Assembly: GCF_001296045.1 (NCBI RefSeq)
Contig: NZ_LJHS01000007.1
Location: 1 to 64,000, forward strand
Length of the DNA: 64,000 nt
Reading direction: 5' to 3'
DNA from: Rhizobium sp. AAP43
Lineage (GTDB): Bacteria; Pseudomonadota; Alphaproteobacteria; Rhizobiales; Rhizobiaceae
The notes beneath the pieces are model-generated. The model had not been told where the DNA came from. It saw nothing but the letters and a program-made list of their open reading frames with translations, and did not search any database. Within the stretch, counting starts at the first letter, position 1. Each line of letters begins with the position of its first letter. Below, one piece after another: positions 34,830 to 44,188 of this stretch. Both the position numbers and the translations under genes were made by a program.

Positions 34830-35834
34830 CTAGTGGCGGATGCGCGGGTTGATCAGGCCGTACAGCAGATCAACGATCAGGTTGACCACCATGATGATGC
34901 CGGCGATCAGCAACAGGCCACCCTGGATGACGGGGTAGTCGCGACGGAAGACGCTATCGACCATCCATTTGCCGATACCCGGCCAGGAGAAGATCGTTTC
35001 GGTCAGGATCGCGCCCGCGAGAAGCACGCCGATCTGCAGGCCAATGGTCGTGATGACGGGGATCATGGCATTGCGCAGGGCATGCAGGCTGACGACGCGG
35101 AAGGGCGAGAGGCCCTTTGCACGGGCCGTGCGAATATAGTCTTCTGACAGGACTTCGAGCATGGCTGAGCGTGTCTGCCTGGCGATGACGGCCAGCGGGA
35201 TGGTCGCGAGCACGATGGTCGGCAGGATCAGGTGGCTGACGGCCGATGCGAAGGCCCCCTTCTGGCCGGATAGCAGGCTGTCGATTAGCATGAACCCAGT
35301 GACCGGGGGGAAGAAGAACATCAACGAAATGCGGCCGGATACCGGGGTCCACTGCAGGATACCGGAAAACAGAATGACGAGCAGCAGGCCCCACCAGAAA
35401 ATCGGCATTGAATAGCCGACAAGAGCAATGCCCATCATGGTCTGGTCAAAGAAGGAGCCGCGCTTGATAGCTGCGATGATGCCTGCGGGAACGCCGATCG
35501 CGACCGCAAGCAGGATCGCACAGATCGACAATTCGACGGTTGCTGGGAAAAGAGCAAAGAATTGGTCGATGATCGCACTCTTGGAGACGATCGAGGTGCC
35601 GAAATCCCCGGTGAGCACACCGCCGAGATAGTCAAAATACTGGAATACGACGGGACGATCCAGACCCAACTGCGCGCTGATCAGCGCATGGCGCTCGGGT
35701 GACATCACGCGCTCGCCGGATAGCAGCGCGACCGGGTCGCCTGGCAGCAGGCGGATGAATGCGAAGGCGATGACCGAGACACCGAGGAAGGTCGGGATCA
35801 GGACGGCGAGCCGTCGCAACAGAAAGCCGAACAT
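34830..35834 (-). CDS. dppB: Dipeptide ABC transporter permease, DppB type
   Basis: The 334-residue protein begins MFGFLLRRLAVLIPTFLGVS, followed by FAFIRLLPGDPV, the near-universal OppB/DppB start. Six hydrophobic spans and the EDYIRTARAKGLSPFRVVS coupling motif are present. It forms the channel with DppC. It is separated from dppA by 168 bp that contain a strong hairpin. Confidence 0.95.
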   Translation of the reverse strand: MFGFLLRRLAVLIPTFLGVSVIAFAFIRLLPGDPVALLSGERVMSPERHALISAQLGLDRPVVFQYFDYLGGVLTGDFGTSIVSKSAIIDQFFALFPATVELSICAILLAVAIGVPAGIIAAIKRGSFFDQTMMGIALVGYSMPIFWWGLLLVILFSGILQWTPVSGRISLMFFFPPVTGFMLIDSLLSGQKGAFASAVSHLILPTIVLATIPLAVIARQTRSAMLEVLSEDYIRTARAKGLSPFRVVSLHALRNAMIPVITTIGLQIGVLLAGAILTETIFSWPGIGKWMVDSVFRRDYPVIQGGLLLIAGIIMVVNLIVDLLYGLINPRIRH

Positions 35835-35957
35835 GTGTGTGACCTGTTGTTGTTATCTTGAAGGAGACCGGCATCGCGCCTTGATCATCCTTGGTTTCCA
35901 CGAAGCGTCTGTCGCTTCCGGTCGATGCCCGCCATTGGCAGACAGCATCAACAAAAT

Positions 35958-35985
35958 TCGCCGCGGGCGCAATGGCCCGCGGCGA
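35958..35985 (-). terminator. Attenuator hairpin between dppA and dppB
   Basis: TCGCCGCGGGC (35958-35968) and GCCCGCGGCGA (35975-35985) make a perfect 11-bp stem with a 6-nt loop. On the coding (minus) strand it is followed by ATTTTGTTG, a short T-rich tract. It lies 17 bp after the dppA stop and should reduce read-through, giving more binding protein than membrane subunits. Confidence 0.75.
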
Positions 35986-36002
35986 GATGCATGTTTGATC
36001 GA

Positions 36003-37601
36003 TTACTCGGCGATGTCGACGTTCTCGAAGGTGAAGTCACCAAGCGGGCTCTGGACGAAACCAGTAACTTCCTTGCGCATCGGCACGACGGACAGGGAGT
36101 GGTCGATGGTCGCCCAAGGAGCTTCCTTCTTGAAGACGGCCTGAGCCTGTTCGTAGAGCTTGGTACGTTCGGCCTGGTCGGAGGTGACCTTGGCCTTCTT
36201 TACGAGCGTGTCGAACTCTTCGTTGCACCACTGTGCACGGTTGTTGCCGCCAACACCGTCGCAACCCAGGAGGGTGTCGAGGAAGTTGTCCGGGTCGCCA
36301 TTGTCACCGGTCCAGCCGAGCATGACGGCGCCGTCGCGATCCTTGGCCTTCGAACGGTCGAGGTATTCGGCCCATTCGTAAGAAACGATCTCAACCTTCA
36401 CGCCGACCTTGGCGAAGTCGTCCTGCATGATTTCAGCGGCGCGACGTGCGTTCAGCATGTACGGACGCGAAACAGGCATAGCCCAGATCTTCATCGACAG
36501 ATCCTTGACACCAGCTGCTTCGAGTTCCTTCTTGGCAGCGTCGAGGTCGTAGGCGTCGTCAACAGTGGCTTCACTGTAAGACCACATTGTCGGCGGGATC
36601 GGGTTCTTGGCAGGTGTTGCCATGCCCTGGAAGACGGCGTCAACGATCGCTTCCTTGTTGATCGCCTTGTTCAGCGCCTTGCGGACTTCAGGCTTGTCGA
36701 AAGGAGCCTGCGTCGTGTTATAAGCGAGATAGGCAACGTTCAGGCCTTCCTGTTCCATGACGGTCAGGGCCGGGTCGCTCTTCATGGCTTCGACGTCGGC
36801 TGCGTTCGGGAAGGGCATCAGGTGGCATTCGCCAGCCTTGAGCTTCTGATAGCGAACAGCGGCGTCCGTGGTGATCGCGAAGACGAGGTCGTCGATCTTC
36901 GGCGCGCCACCCCAGTAGTCGGCGTTCTTCTTGTAGCGGATGGCTGCGTCCTGCTGATAGGCGACGAAGGAGAACGGACCCGTGCCGATTGGCATCTGGT
37001 TCAGCTGTTCCTTCTTGCCTTCGGCTTCGAGCTTGTCAGCATATTCCTTCGATACGATCGAAGCGAACGGCATGGCGAGGTTCGCGATGAACGGTGCTTC
37101 CGGACGGTTGAGCGTGATCTTGACGGTCAGATCATCAACCTTTTCCATCGACTTGATCAGTTCCGGGAAGCCCATGGAGGCTGCATATTCCCAGGAGCTG
37201 CCGGCGACATACTGGTTCCACGGATGGTCAGCCTTGATCTGGCGCTCAAGCGAGAAGATCACGTCGTCGGCGTTGAGTTCGCGGCTCGGCGTGAAGAATT
37301 CGGTGGTGTGGAACTTGACGCCCGGGCGCAGCTTGAAGGTGTACTCGGTGCCATCAGCGTTGACTTCGTAGCTTTCGGCAAGGCCGGCTTCAGCTTCGGT
37401 CGTGCCGGGCTTGAATTCCATCAGGCGGCTGTAGACGGGATGTGCGGAGGCATCGAAAGTCGTTCCGGCGGTGTACATGCCCGGGTCGAAGCCCTCGGGC
37501 GAACCTTCCGAGCAATAAACGAAGGTCTTGGCGCTGGCGGCGCCGGAGAGGAACGTGGCCGCGAGCAGAGCTGCAGCGGCGAAGGCGAACTTGGTTTTCA
37601 T
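36003..37601 (-). CDS. dppA: Dipeptide-binding periplasmic protein, DppA type
   Basis: The 532-residue product begins MKTKFAFAAAALLAATFLSG and has a Sec signal cut after GAASA, giving KTFVYCSEGSPEGFDPGMYT at the mature N-terminus as in E. coli DppA. Family motifs include RPGVKFH, RNGVKFHTTEFF-like segment and YNTTQAPFDKPEVRKALNKAI. It captures dipeptides (and in some bacteria haem or aminolevulinate) for DppBCDF. The frame is open 37 codons upstream, but the signal peptide fixes the start at 37601. Confidence 0.95.
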   Translation of the reverse strand: MKTKFAFAAAALLAATFLSGAASAKTFVYCSEGSPEGFDPGMYTAGTTFDASAHPVYSRLMEFKPGTTEAEAGLAESYEVNADGTEYTFKLRPGVKFHTTEFFTPSRELNADDVIFSLERQIKADHPWNQYVAGSSWEYAASMGFPELIKSMEKVDDLTVKITLNRPEAPFIANLAMPFASIVSKEYADKLEAEGKKEQLNQMPIGTGPFSFVAYQQDAAIRYKKNADYWGGAPKIDDLVFAITTDAAVRYQKLKAGECHLMPFPNAADVEAMKSDPALTVMEQEGLNVAYLAYNTTQAPFDKPEVRKALNKAINKEAIVDAVFQGMATPAKNPIPPTMWSYSEATVDDAYDLDAAKKELEAAGVKDLSMKIWAMPVSRPYMLNARRAAEIMQDDFAKVGVKVEIVSYEWAEYLDRSKAKDRDGAVMLGWTGDNGDPDNFLDTLLGCDGVGGNNRAQWCNEEFDTLVKKAKVTSDQAERTKLYEQAQAVFKKEAPWATIDHSLSVVPMRKEVTGFVQSPLGDFTFENVDIAE

Positions 37602-38067
37602 CAGTAGTCTCCCAATGGCGACGGGTATGCCCCTCGCCGGTTCTTCTGGTCCCGCGGCGCGTGAACCGCGCCCGTGTTTTATGAACGTCGGCTTTGATCG
37701 ACATCCTGGCAAACAGTCAGAACGAGATGGGTTGGTCGCAAATAAGCTACCATTCCAAGCCCGGTCTTCAGGTCGCTGATGCAGTGTCTTATCGGCTCTG
37801 AATGCGATGTAAAGAGAGAATCTGCCGTATTCTGCCTACAATTCGGTCCGGTTTTCGCCCCGATCAAGGATTTGTAGAGCATAATACTAGAGGCTACAGC
37901 TTGTCACGTGAGTTTAACGTGATTTAGCGGAATGTGAGAATTGCTGGAAATGCCGGATTTGGCGATGGCCCGGAGCCGGTTTGGACGGCGCTATTTGGCG
38001 AGTGCGGAACCAATCTGACGTAAACGAAAATTTTATCAGTCGGTCAAGAAATTTCGTGTCAGAAGAT
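37602..38067. other. 466-bp upstream region of the dpp operon
   Basis: No gene is seen. This is the promoter side of dppA and the 3' side of the RND pump gene. An inverted repeat TCACGT (37904-37909) / ACGTGA (37917-37922) with a 7-bp spacer, in an AT-rich patch about 310 bp upstream of dppA, is a possible regulator site. Short frames on both strands lack ribosome sites and similarity. Confidence 0.5.
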
Positions 38068-38095
38068 GAGGAGGAGCCCGGCAGGGCTCCTCCTC
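38068..38095 (-). terminator. Terminator hairpin after the RND pump gene
   Basis: GAGGAGGAGCCC (38068-38079) and GGGCTCCTCCTC (38084-38095) form a perfect 12-bp stem with a GGCA loop, five bases past the pump stop codon. On the pump strand it is followed by ATCTTCT, a weak U tract. It should end the efflux operon. Confidence 0.75.
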
Positions 38096-38100
38096 CCCCT

Positions 38101-41100
38101 TCAGTCGGCGCGCTGGATTTGGGGAGAGCGGCCGAAGAAGAGCGAGTAGGCGGCAGGCAGGACGAGGATGGTCAGGACTGTCGCGACCAGAATGCCACCC
38201 ATCATGGCGTAGGCAAGCGGTCCCCAGAAGATGCCGCGTGAGATCGGAATGAGTGCCAGGACGGCGGTCAGGGCCGTTAGTGTGATGGGTCTGAAACGAC
38301 GCACCGCAGAGCCGATGATCGCCTCGCCGCGATCCATGCCAGCCGCTATATCTTGGTCGATCTGATCAATCAGGATAATCGAGTTGCGGATGATGATCCC
38401 AAGGAGTGCGATGACGCCGAGGATGGCGACGAAGCCAAAAGGTGCACCTGAGATCAGCAAGGCAGCAGATGCGCCGATGATGCCCAGCGGACCGGTTGCC
38501 AGAACCAGCATTGCCTTGCCGAAGTGCTGCAGCTGGATCATCAGCAGGACGACGATGACAAGAAGCATGATCGGTGCCTTTGCGGCGATCGATTGTTGAC
38601 TTTCAGCGCTGTCCTCTGCTCCGCCCTGGATTTCAACGGCGTAGCCAGGTGGTAGGTTGTCACGCAGCGGCTGAAGTTGGTCGAAGATCCGCATGGTGAC
38701 ATCATTTGACTGAACGCCATCCGGAAGCGTGGCGCGAACGGTGATCGTTGGCAGTCTGTCGCGGCGCCATTCGATACCTTGTTCGAGGGCCGGGACGACC
38801 TTAGCGATCTGTGACAGAGGGATAAATGCGCCGAGATCGGTCGGGACATAAATTGAGTTGACAGCTGTCAACAGGCGCCGATTCTCTTCCGGTTCCCGCG
38901 CAACGATGGAGATTGTTTCTTCTCCCGCGCGGACATCAGCCAGCGGCGCGCCGCTCATTGTCGCCTGCAACATCTGTCGAAGTCTCTGTGAACTGACGCC
39001 CAGGGCGCGAGCTCGGTCCTGGTCGACAACGAGCGTCATTGCGGAGACTGGTTCGAGCCAATCATCATGCACGGCCTGAAGAACCGGATCGGCATGGAAA
39101 GCGGCTTTCACTTCATTCGCGATCTTTCGAACTTCATTGCGGTCTGGACCCGTAACGCGCATCTGCACGGCCCATCCGGTCGGCGGCCCTAGGAAGAGGC
39201 GATCCACCTTGCCGCGAACGGTCGGGAAATCGGAGGCGAGAACGCCCCGTAACTTCACGATCAGGCGTTCGCGGGCAGCCTCGTCTTTGGCCATGACCAA
39301 GAGCTGGGCGTAATTGGGATTGCGCAGTTGCTGGTCCAGCGGCAGGAAGAAGCGGGGCGCCCCCTCCCCGATATAGGTCGCGACAAAGCGCTGGTCCTCA
39401 TCCTTGAGGACCGTGGCTTCGAGACGCTTCGCTTCAGCCTCGACTTCCTTGATTGACGTGCCTTCGGGCAGCCAGAGGTCGACCAACACTTCCGGCCGAG
39501 ATGATTGCGGGAAAAAGTTCTGCGGAATGAACTGAAAGGACCAGAGGCTTGTCGCGAAAATGCCGAGTGTCGCCAGCACGACCAGGATCCTATGCTTGAC
39601 GGCAAAGCCAACGGTCGCACGCAAGCGCCGATAAAACGGAGTGTCGAAAACGTCTTTGTGTTCGCCCACATGCGGGCGATGCTTGAGCAGCATGTAGCCG
39701 AGCCAGGGGGTGAAATAGACGGCCACGAACCATGATACGACCAGCGAAATGCCAACGACATAGAACAGTGAGCGGACGTATTCGCCAGCAGTGGATTCAG
39801 CGAAGCCAACGGGAATGAATCCCGCGGTGGTGATCAGCGTGCCGGTCAGCATAGGGAAGGCAGTCGAGGTGTAAGCAAAACTGGCCGCGTCGATCTTGCT
39901 TAGCCCCTCCTCCAATTTACGTTCCATCAGTTCAACCACGATCATTGCATCGTCGACCAGAAGGCCGAGCGCAATGATCAAGGCGCCGAGAGAGATGCGC
40001 TGCAGATCCAGTCCAAGCTCGTACATGATGGCAAAGGTCGCGGCCAACACGAGGGGGATGGCAATTGCGATAACGAGACCAGAGCGCCAGCCGATTGAGA
40101 GAAACGACACCACCAGCACGATCAGAAGCGCCTCCCCAAGGGCCTTGGAGAACTCTCCCACCGCCTCGCGGACGACCTCTGGCTGATTGGAGATCTGAGA
40201 CACCTCGACGCCGAGCGGCAATCCGGCCTCAAAGCGGCCAAGTGTTTCTTCCACGGCCTTGCCGACATCCGTGACCTTGAAACCCTTCGCCATGACCACG
40301 CCGACCTGGACGGAGTCTTGGCCGTTGAAGCGGAACTTCCGCTGATAGGGATCTTCCAACCCCTCGCTCACGGTGGCGATATCGCCAAGTCGCGTCACCT
40401 GTCCGCCGGCGCTCAATCGCAGTTCCCGGATGTCTTCAGCAGCACTCAGTCCGCCATCGACGGCGATCCTGACGGAGCGGGAGCCCGTGTCGATCGATCC
40501 CGTGGCGTCGATCGCATTCTGGCCGGCCAGTGCCTCTTGAAGATCGGCAAATGTCAGGCCGCGTTCCGCGAGGGTCTGTGATGAGACGTCGATGAAGATC
40601 TTCTGTGGTTGGTCGCCGAGAATGACGGCCTTCTCAACGCCCTCGGTCGCAAGTAGTACGTCGCGTGCCTGAATGGCGTATCCTTTGAGCTCCGGATAGG
40701 AGAAGCCTTCTCCGGTCAGAGCGTAAAGGGTGATAAAAGTGTCGCCGAATTCATCGTTGAAGTACGGACCGAGCAAGCCTTCCGGCAGCTCGTTTTCAAT
40801 GTCGCCGACCTTCTTGCGCACCTGGTAGAAAGCATCTGCCACGTCTTGAGCCGTTGTGTCGCCATTGACCTGGAGCGTGATGATGGCCGAGCCGGGACGG
40901 GTATAGGACTTCACCCAGTCGAGATGAGGAGTTTCCTGCAGTTTCCGTTCGATCTTGTTGACGACCTGATCCTGCATATCGGTGAGTGAGGCACCAGGCC
41001 AGAAGGCCTGGACGACCATGACACGGAAGGTGAAGTCTGGATCTTCCTTCTGACCCATGCGCATCAGGCCGAACAAGCCCGTGAGGAGGATCAGGGCAAA

Positions 41101-41181
41101 CAGAAACCGCGCGATGGAGGGATGCTGGATGGCCCAGCGGGACAGATTGAACGAACCCGGGGCTGCAGGTGAGGTGCTCAT
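38101..41181 (-). CDS. RND efflux transporter, inner-membrane pump
   Basis: At 1026 residues this is a full AcrB-type RND pump with a first helix (FLFALILLTGLFGLMRMG), two large periplasmic loops and twelve predicted spans. The proton-relay Asp pair is present in LLVDDAMIVVELMERKLEEG. Sequence style (NKIERKLQETPHLDWVKSYT; PEGLLGPYFNDEFGD) is closest to TriC/NolG-like pumps rather than to AcrB itself or metal pumps. It exports drugs or hydrophobic compounds with the adjacent adaptor; no outer-membrane channel gene is nearby. Confidence 0.9.
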   Translation of the reverse strand: MSTSPAAPGSFNLSRWAIQHPSIARFLFALILLTGLFGLMRMGQKEDPDFTFRVMVVQAFWPGASLTDMQDQVVNKIERKLQETPHLDWVKSYTRPGSAIITLQVNGDTTAQDVADAFYQVRKKVGDIENELPEGLLGPYFNDEFGDTFITLYALTGEGFSYPELKGYAIQARDVLLATEGVEKAVILGDQPQKIFIDVSSQTLAERGLTFADLQEALAGQNAIDATGSIDTGSRSVRIAVDGGLSAAEDIRELRLSAGGQVTRLGDIATVSEGLEDPYQRKFRFNGQDSVQVGVVMAKGFKVTDVGKAVEETLGRFEAGLPLGVEVSQISNQPEVVREAVGEFSKALGEALLIVLVVSFLSIGWRSGLVIAIAIPLVLAATFAIMYELGLDLQRISLGALIIALGLLVDDAMIVVELMERKLEEGLSKIDAASFAYTSTAFPMLTGTLITTAGFIPVGFAESTAGEYVRSLFYVVGISLVVSWFVAVYFTPWLGYMLLKHRPHVGEHKDVFDTPFYRRLRATVGFAVKHRILVVLATLGIFATSLWSFQFIPQNFFPQSSRPEVLVDLWLPEGTSIKEVEAEAKRLEATVLKDEDQRFVATYIGEGAPRFFLPLDQQLRNPNYAQLLVMAKDEAARERLIVKLRGVLASDFPTVRGKVDRLFLGPPTGWAVQMRVTGPDRNEVRKIANEVKAAFHADPVLQAVHDDWLEPVSAMTLVVDQDRARALGVSSQRLRQMLQATMSGAPLADVRAGEETISIVAREPEENRRLLTAVNSIYVPTDLGAFIPLSQIAKVVPALEQGIEWRRDRLPTITVRATLPDGVQSNDVTMRIFDQLQPLRDNLPPGYAVEIQGGAEDSAESQQSIAAKAPIMLLVIVVLLMIQLQHFGKAMLVLATGPLGIIGASAALLISGAPFGFVAILGVIALLGIIIRNSIILIDQIDQDIAAGMDRGEAIIGSAVRRFRPITLTALTAVLALIPISRGIFWGPLAYAMMGGILVATVLTILVLPAAYSLFFGRSPQIQRAD

Positions 41182-41244
41182 GGTGAAATATCCGAGGGGA
41201 GGGGCTGACCGTATCAGCGAAAAGATGAGGGCAGAGCGGGGAGG

Positions 41245-42381
41245 TCAGCGCGTCGACGCTGTGAGTTCTCCGCTTGCCAGTTGGGACAGGGTATCACCCT
41301 CAAGCGCGACCTTGAGATCCTCCCGCATGAATTGGGTACCAGCCACGATGACGATGTCCCCTGCGCTCACGCCTTGTGAGATCTGCACGCCCGCTTCCGA
41401 AAATGTTTCGAGAGTTACGCGACGGGAGTGAACCGTCTGGCCATCTCGCTCTACGGCCCAGACAATCGGGGCGTTTTCGGCATCGCGCGCAAGGGCAGAA
41501 AGGGGTAGTTCGAAAAGCTCTTTTTCGGCGCTCGCCTGAGCTACCACCCGCGCCGTCATTCCGAGCAGGATGTCAGGATTGTCAGAGACTGAAATACGGA
41601 CAGAGAAGGTTCGGGATGCCGGATCGGCGCTGCCGGCGACCTCTCGAACCGTACCCTCAAGCTTCAGACCTTCCTTCGACCAAAGCCCAACATCGACCTT
41701 CTTGCCGACCGAAAAGGCGAGGATCTCGTTTTCAGGAACTGCGATGAGTACTTCTTTTTCGCCGTCGGCTGCCAGAGTTACGACCGGATTGCCCGCTGGG
41801 ACCACCTGCCCTGCATCGGCATTGATTGCTGTGACGATGCCGGGACGGTCTGCCTTTAGCTCCCCGTATCCGACCTGGTTCTGTGCCTGCTCAAGGCTGG
41901 AACGGGCGCTGTCGCGATTGGCGACGGCCTGGTTGAAGGAAAGCTCTGCCTGCTCGAGCTGTGCCTTGGTGCTGACTTGCTGGCGGAAGAGTGCTTCTGC
42001 ACGGGCCTTTGCGAAGGCTGCCGTTTCGACCTGCCGTTCGGCCGATGCAAGATTGGCTTCAGCGCTTTTGAGTTGAAGCACGTAGTCGGCCACATCAAGA
42101 CGTGCCAGAACCTCCCCTGCGACGACCCGGTCACCGATGTCGACCAGCCGTTCGGTAATCTTGCCGGCGACGCGGAAGCCAGTGGCAGCCTCGCTGCGAG
42201 CTTTGACGATGCCAGAGTAGCGGAGTTCGCGGGCCTTGGCGGCGGGTGCTACTTCAACCACCTTCACCGGCCGTGAAGGTGTTTCTGTGGGAGCCTCTGC
42301 TTGCTCCTCAGTGCATGCAGAGAGCGTGAGGACTGCCAGAAGAGGCAAAACAAGACGGGTAGATGAGAAGGAAAGGGACAT
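41245..42381 (-). CDS. RND efflux periplasmic adaptor (membrane fusion lipoprotein)
   Basis: The 378-residue protein has a lipoprotein signal with lipobox LSAC (in LLAVLTLSACTEE) and the adaptor fold: a lipoyl half-motif (GDRVVAGEVLARLDVADY), a coiled-coil hairpin (about 95-170), the second lipoyl half (ADRPGIVTAINADAGQVVPAG) and a beta-barrel domain. It links the pump to an outer-membrane channel. The start at 42381 was chosen for the signal peptide; 63 bp separate it from the pump gene. Confidence 0.92.
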   Translation of the reverse strand: MSLSFSSTRLVLPLLAVLTLSACTEEQAEAPTETPSRPVKVVEVAPAAKARELRYSGIVKARSEAATGFRVAGKITERLVDIGDRVVAGEVLARLDVADYVLQLKSAEANLASAERQVETAAFAKARAEALFRQQVSTKAQLEQAELSFNQAVANRDSARSSLEQAQNQVGYGELKADRPGIVTAINADAGQVVPAGNPVVTLAADGEKEVLIAVPENEILAFSVGKKVDVGLWSKEGLKLEGTVREVAGSADPASRTFSVRISVSDNPDILLGMTARVVAQASAEKELFELPLSALARDAENAPIVWAVERDGQTVHSRRVTLETFSEAGVQISQGVSAGDIVIVAGTQFMREDLKVALEGDTLSQLASGELTASTR

Positions 42382-42415
42382 CGGACAATACCTTGGGGTG
42401 CGGAAAGGGGGGAGG

Positions 42416-43024
42416 TCAGACCTTGAGGGCCTTGATTGCAAAATCGGTCAGTTCTTCCGGCGTAACGCGGTTGGGTTTGCCGACGCATTGGGCGACCAGT
42501 TGCGGATGGTGCAGCGCGATCGTAGCGGCTCCAAAAGCACGTGCCGCTGCATCGGCATCCCCTTTGCGGAACTCGCCCTTCTCCATGCCATCGGCGATGA
42601 TTGTCGCCACCACGTCCTGGATCTTGTCGATAAACTCATCGATGACATTCCATTCGCGTTCGATCGCAACCAGCACCATCTCGTGCACCCGCTGCTCGAC
42701 CAGCATCATGTCGACGGTGAACTTGAAATGCGCGAGGGAGTAGTGACGCAGCCTCTCTTCGGCACTGGCTGGCATTTTGGCTGCATCCTCGGCAATCGTC
42801 AGGCTCTGTTGCAGCATTCGCGCGCAAAGCGCCTGATGGATTTCGGCCTTTGATGCGAAGAAGCGATAGATGTTCGCGGGTGACATGCCGAGATCTTTGG
42901 CAATGTCTGCGACCGTGGTCTTGGCATAGCCATAGTGACGAAAAAGTGCCTCTGCCGCATCCAAGATGCGGTGATTGCTTTCCTGGCGCCCCGGTTCCAG
43001 CGCGTTATCTGCAATTGCTGACAT
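42416..43024 (-). CDS. TetR-family repressor of the efflux operon
   Basis: The 202-residue protein begins MSAIADNALEPGRQESNHRI, with a TetR HTH (about 17-65: ILDAAEALFRHYGYAKTTVA, DIAKDLGMSPANIYRFFASK). The C-terminal ligand domain resembles the AefR/TetR_C group. It is the first gene before the adaptor and pump (34 bp), so it probably represses all three. The longer frame to 43063 would place the start inside the operator repeats, so Met at 43024 is preferred. Confidence 0.92.
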   Translation of the reverse strand: MSAIADNALEPGRQESNHRILDAAEALFRHYGYAKTTVADIAKDLGMSPANIYRFFASKAEIHQALCARMLQQSLTIAEDAAKMPASAEERLRHYSLAHFKFTVDMMLVEQRVHEMVLVAIEREWNVIDEFIDKIQDVVATIIADGMEKGEFRKGDADAAARAFGAATIALHHPQLVAQCVGKPNRVTPEELTDFAIKALKV

Positions 43025-43040
43025 GATAAATCCTGAATGC

Positions 43041-43075
43041 TGACGAAAATCGAATTTCGTCATTCGTAAAACGAA
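43041..43075. promoter_or_regulatory. Tandem operator-like palindromes upstream of tetR
   Basis: A 22-bp near-palindrome (43041-43062) has TGACGAAA and TTTCGTCA arms around a TCGA centre. Adjacent to it, TTCGT (43063-43067) and ACGAA (43071-43075) form a second palindrome. Together four ACGAA-type half-sites lie within 35 bp directly before the tetR start, as expected for an autoregulated TetR repressor. Confidence 0.65.
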
Positions 43076-43196
43076 AGGTGATATGAGTCAATCCTGATGT
43101 TCCGGGAACAAAATCCAAGCAGGAGCATCTTGCTCCCGTGGTGCCGTCCACAGCGGCGCGGTACTGAATTCGGCAGTCCGGAAGAGGTGTATTATT

Positions 43197-44174
43197 GTGA
43201 AGCCGCAAATGACCGAGTTGAACCTCCAGACGACCCTCAACGACGTTGTCACTGAGGTGCGCAAGGCGAGCCCTGAGATCCTCGAAAAGGCGACTGTCGA
43301 GGCGGACGCAGCCGGAAGGCCCGCGCCGCGCAGGACGGATTTTGAAAAGTTTGGAATTGCCGTCTTCATGAAGGACGGCCAGATGGCCGCGGCTGGAAAT
43401 GCAGGCGTCAGCTTTCCAATTCAGTCAATTTCCAAGGTCTTTGCCGTGGAAGTAGCCCTTGAGGCTATCGGCGAGGCATTGTGGAAGAGGGTAGGGCGAG
43501 ACCCGTCTGGCGACCCTTTCAATTCGATCATCGATCTGGAGCGCGCGAAAGGCATCCCCCGCAACCCTTTCATCAATGCCGGCGCGCTTGTGGTCTGCGA
43601 TGTTTTGGCATCCCTCAAAGGCCAAAACAGTCCAAATCGGCATGTCATTGCGCTCTTTGAACGTATGCTCGACGGTCAACCGATTGAACTTGATGATGAT
43701 GTCATGGCCAGCGACCGTACAGGGGGAGATCTCAATCGATCACTGATGTTCATGGCCCGACACTTCGACAACATCACCAATCCAGTCGAGGAGGTAATGG
43801 ATACCTATGTTCACCAGTGTGCGATCAAACTAGATTGCCGTGGCCTCGCGAAAGCAGGTCGCTTTCTGATCCTTGATGATCCCAAGGATGATGACGAGGT
43901 GAAACTCAGTGCGGCCCGTAGGGCGCGGCGCATCCTGTCAATCATGATGCTCTGCGGGCTGTATGACGGATCAGGCGATTTCGCCTATCGTGTTGGACTT
44001 CCTGCAAAATCCGGAGTCGGTGGTGGTATTCTTGCCATCGCGCCGCTTCATGCATCTATTGCCGTCTGGTCCCCCGCGCTCGATCCGATGGGGAACAGTT
44101 GGCTTGGGGCTCTCGGTCTGGAAATTCTGACCTCGAAAACAGATTGGTCTGTCTTCGGTGCTAGCCGCTTGTGA
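43197..44174 (+). CDS. glsA: Glutaminase (serine-dependent beta-lactamase-like fold)
   Basis: The 325-residue product is a GlsA-type glutaminase that hydrolyses glutamine to glutamate and ammonia. It has the catalytic Ser77-x-x-Lys80 in PIQSISKVF, FNSIIDLERAKGIPRNPFIN, an Asn-rich GGDLNRSLMFM, and GLPAKSGVGGGI. I took the GTG at 43197, preceded by GGAAGAGGTG; ATG 43209 is a possible alternative start without a good ribosome site. It is monocistronic between the tetR promoter and the recombinase. Confidence 0.95.
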   Translation: MKPQMTELNLQTTLNDVVTEVRKASPEILEKATVEADAAGRPAPRRTDFEKFGIAVFMKDGQMAAAGNAGVSFPIQSISKVFAVEVALEAIGEALWKRVGRDPSGDPFNSIIDLERAKGIPRNPFINAGALVVCDVLASLKGQNSPNRHVIALFERMLDGQPIELDDDVMASDRTGGDLNRSLMFMARHFDNITNPVEEVMDTYVHQCAIKLDCRGLAKAGRFLILDDPKDDDEVKLSAARRARRILSIMMLCGLYDGSGDFAYRVGLPAKSGVGGGILAIAPLHASIAVWSPALDPMGNSWLGALGLEILTSKTDWSVFGASRL

Positions 44175-44188
44175 TCGACTGGATGGCT

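Noticed and set aside
33889-34833. 314-codon open frame on the plus strand
   Set aside because: Antisense to dppC, which has clear permease motifs; the translated frame is rich in His/Arg/Asp/Glu as expected for a shadow.
35925-37607. 560-codon open frame on the plus strand
   Set aside because: Fully antisense to dppA, which has a signal peptide and family motifs; no similarity in the antisense product.
37679-37882. 67-codon minus-strand frame upstream of dppA
   Set aside because: No motif or ribosome site; it lies in the promoter region.
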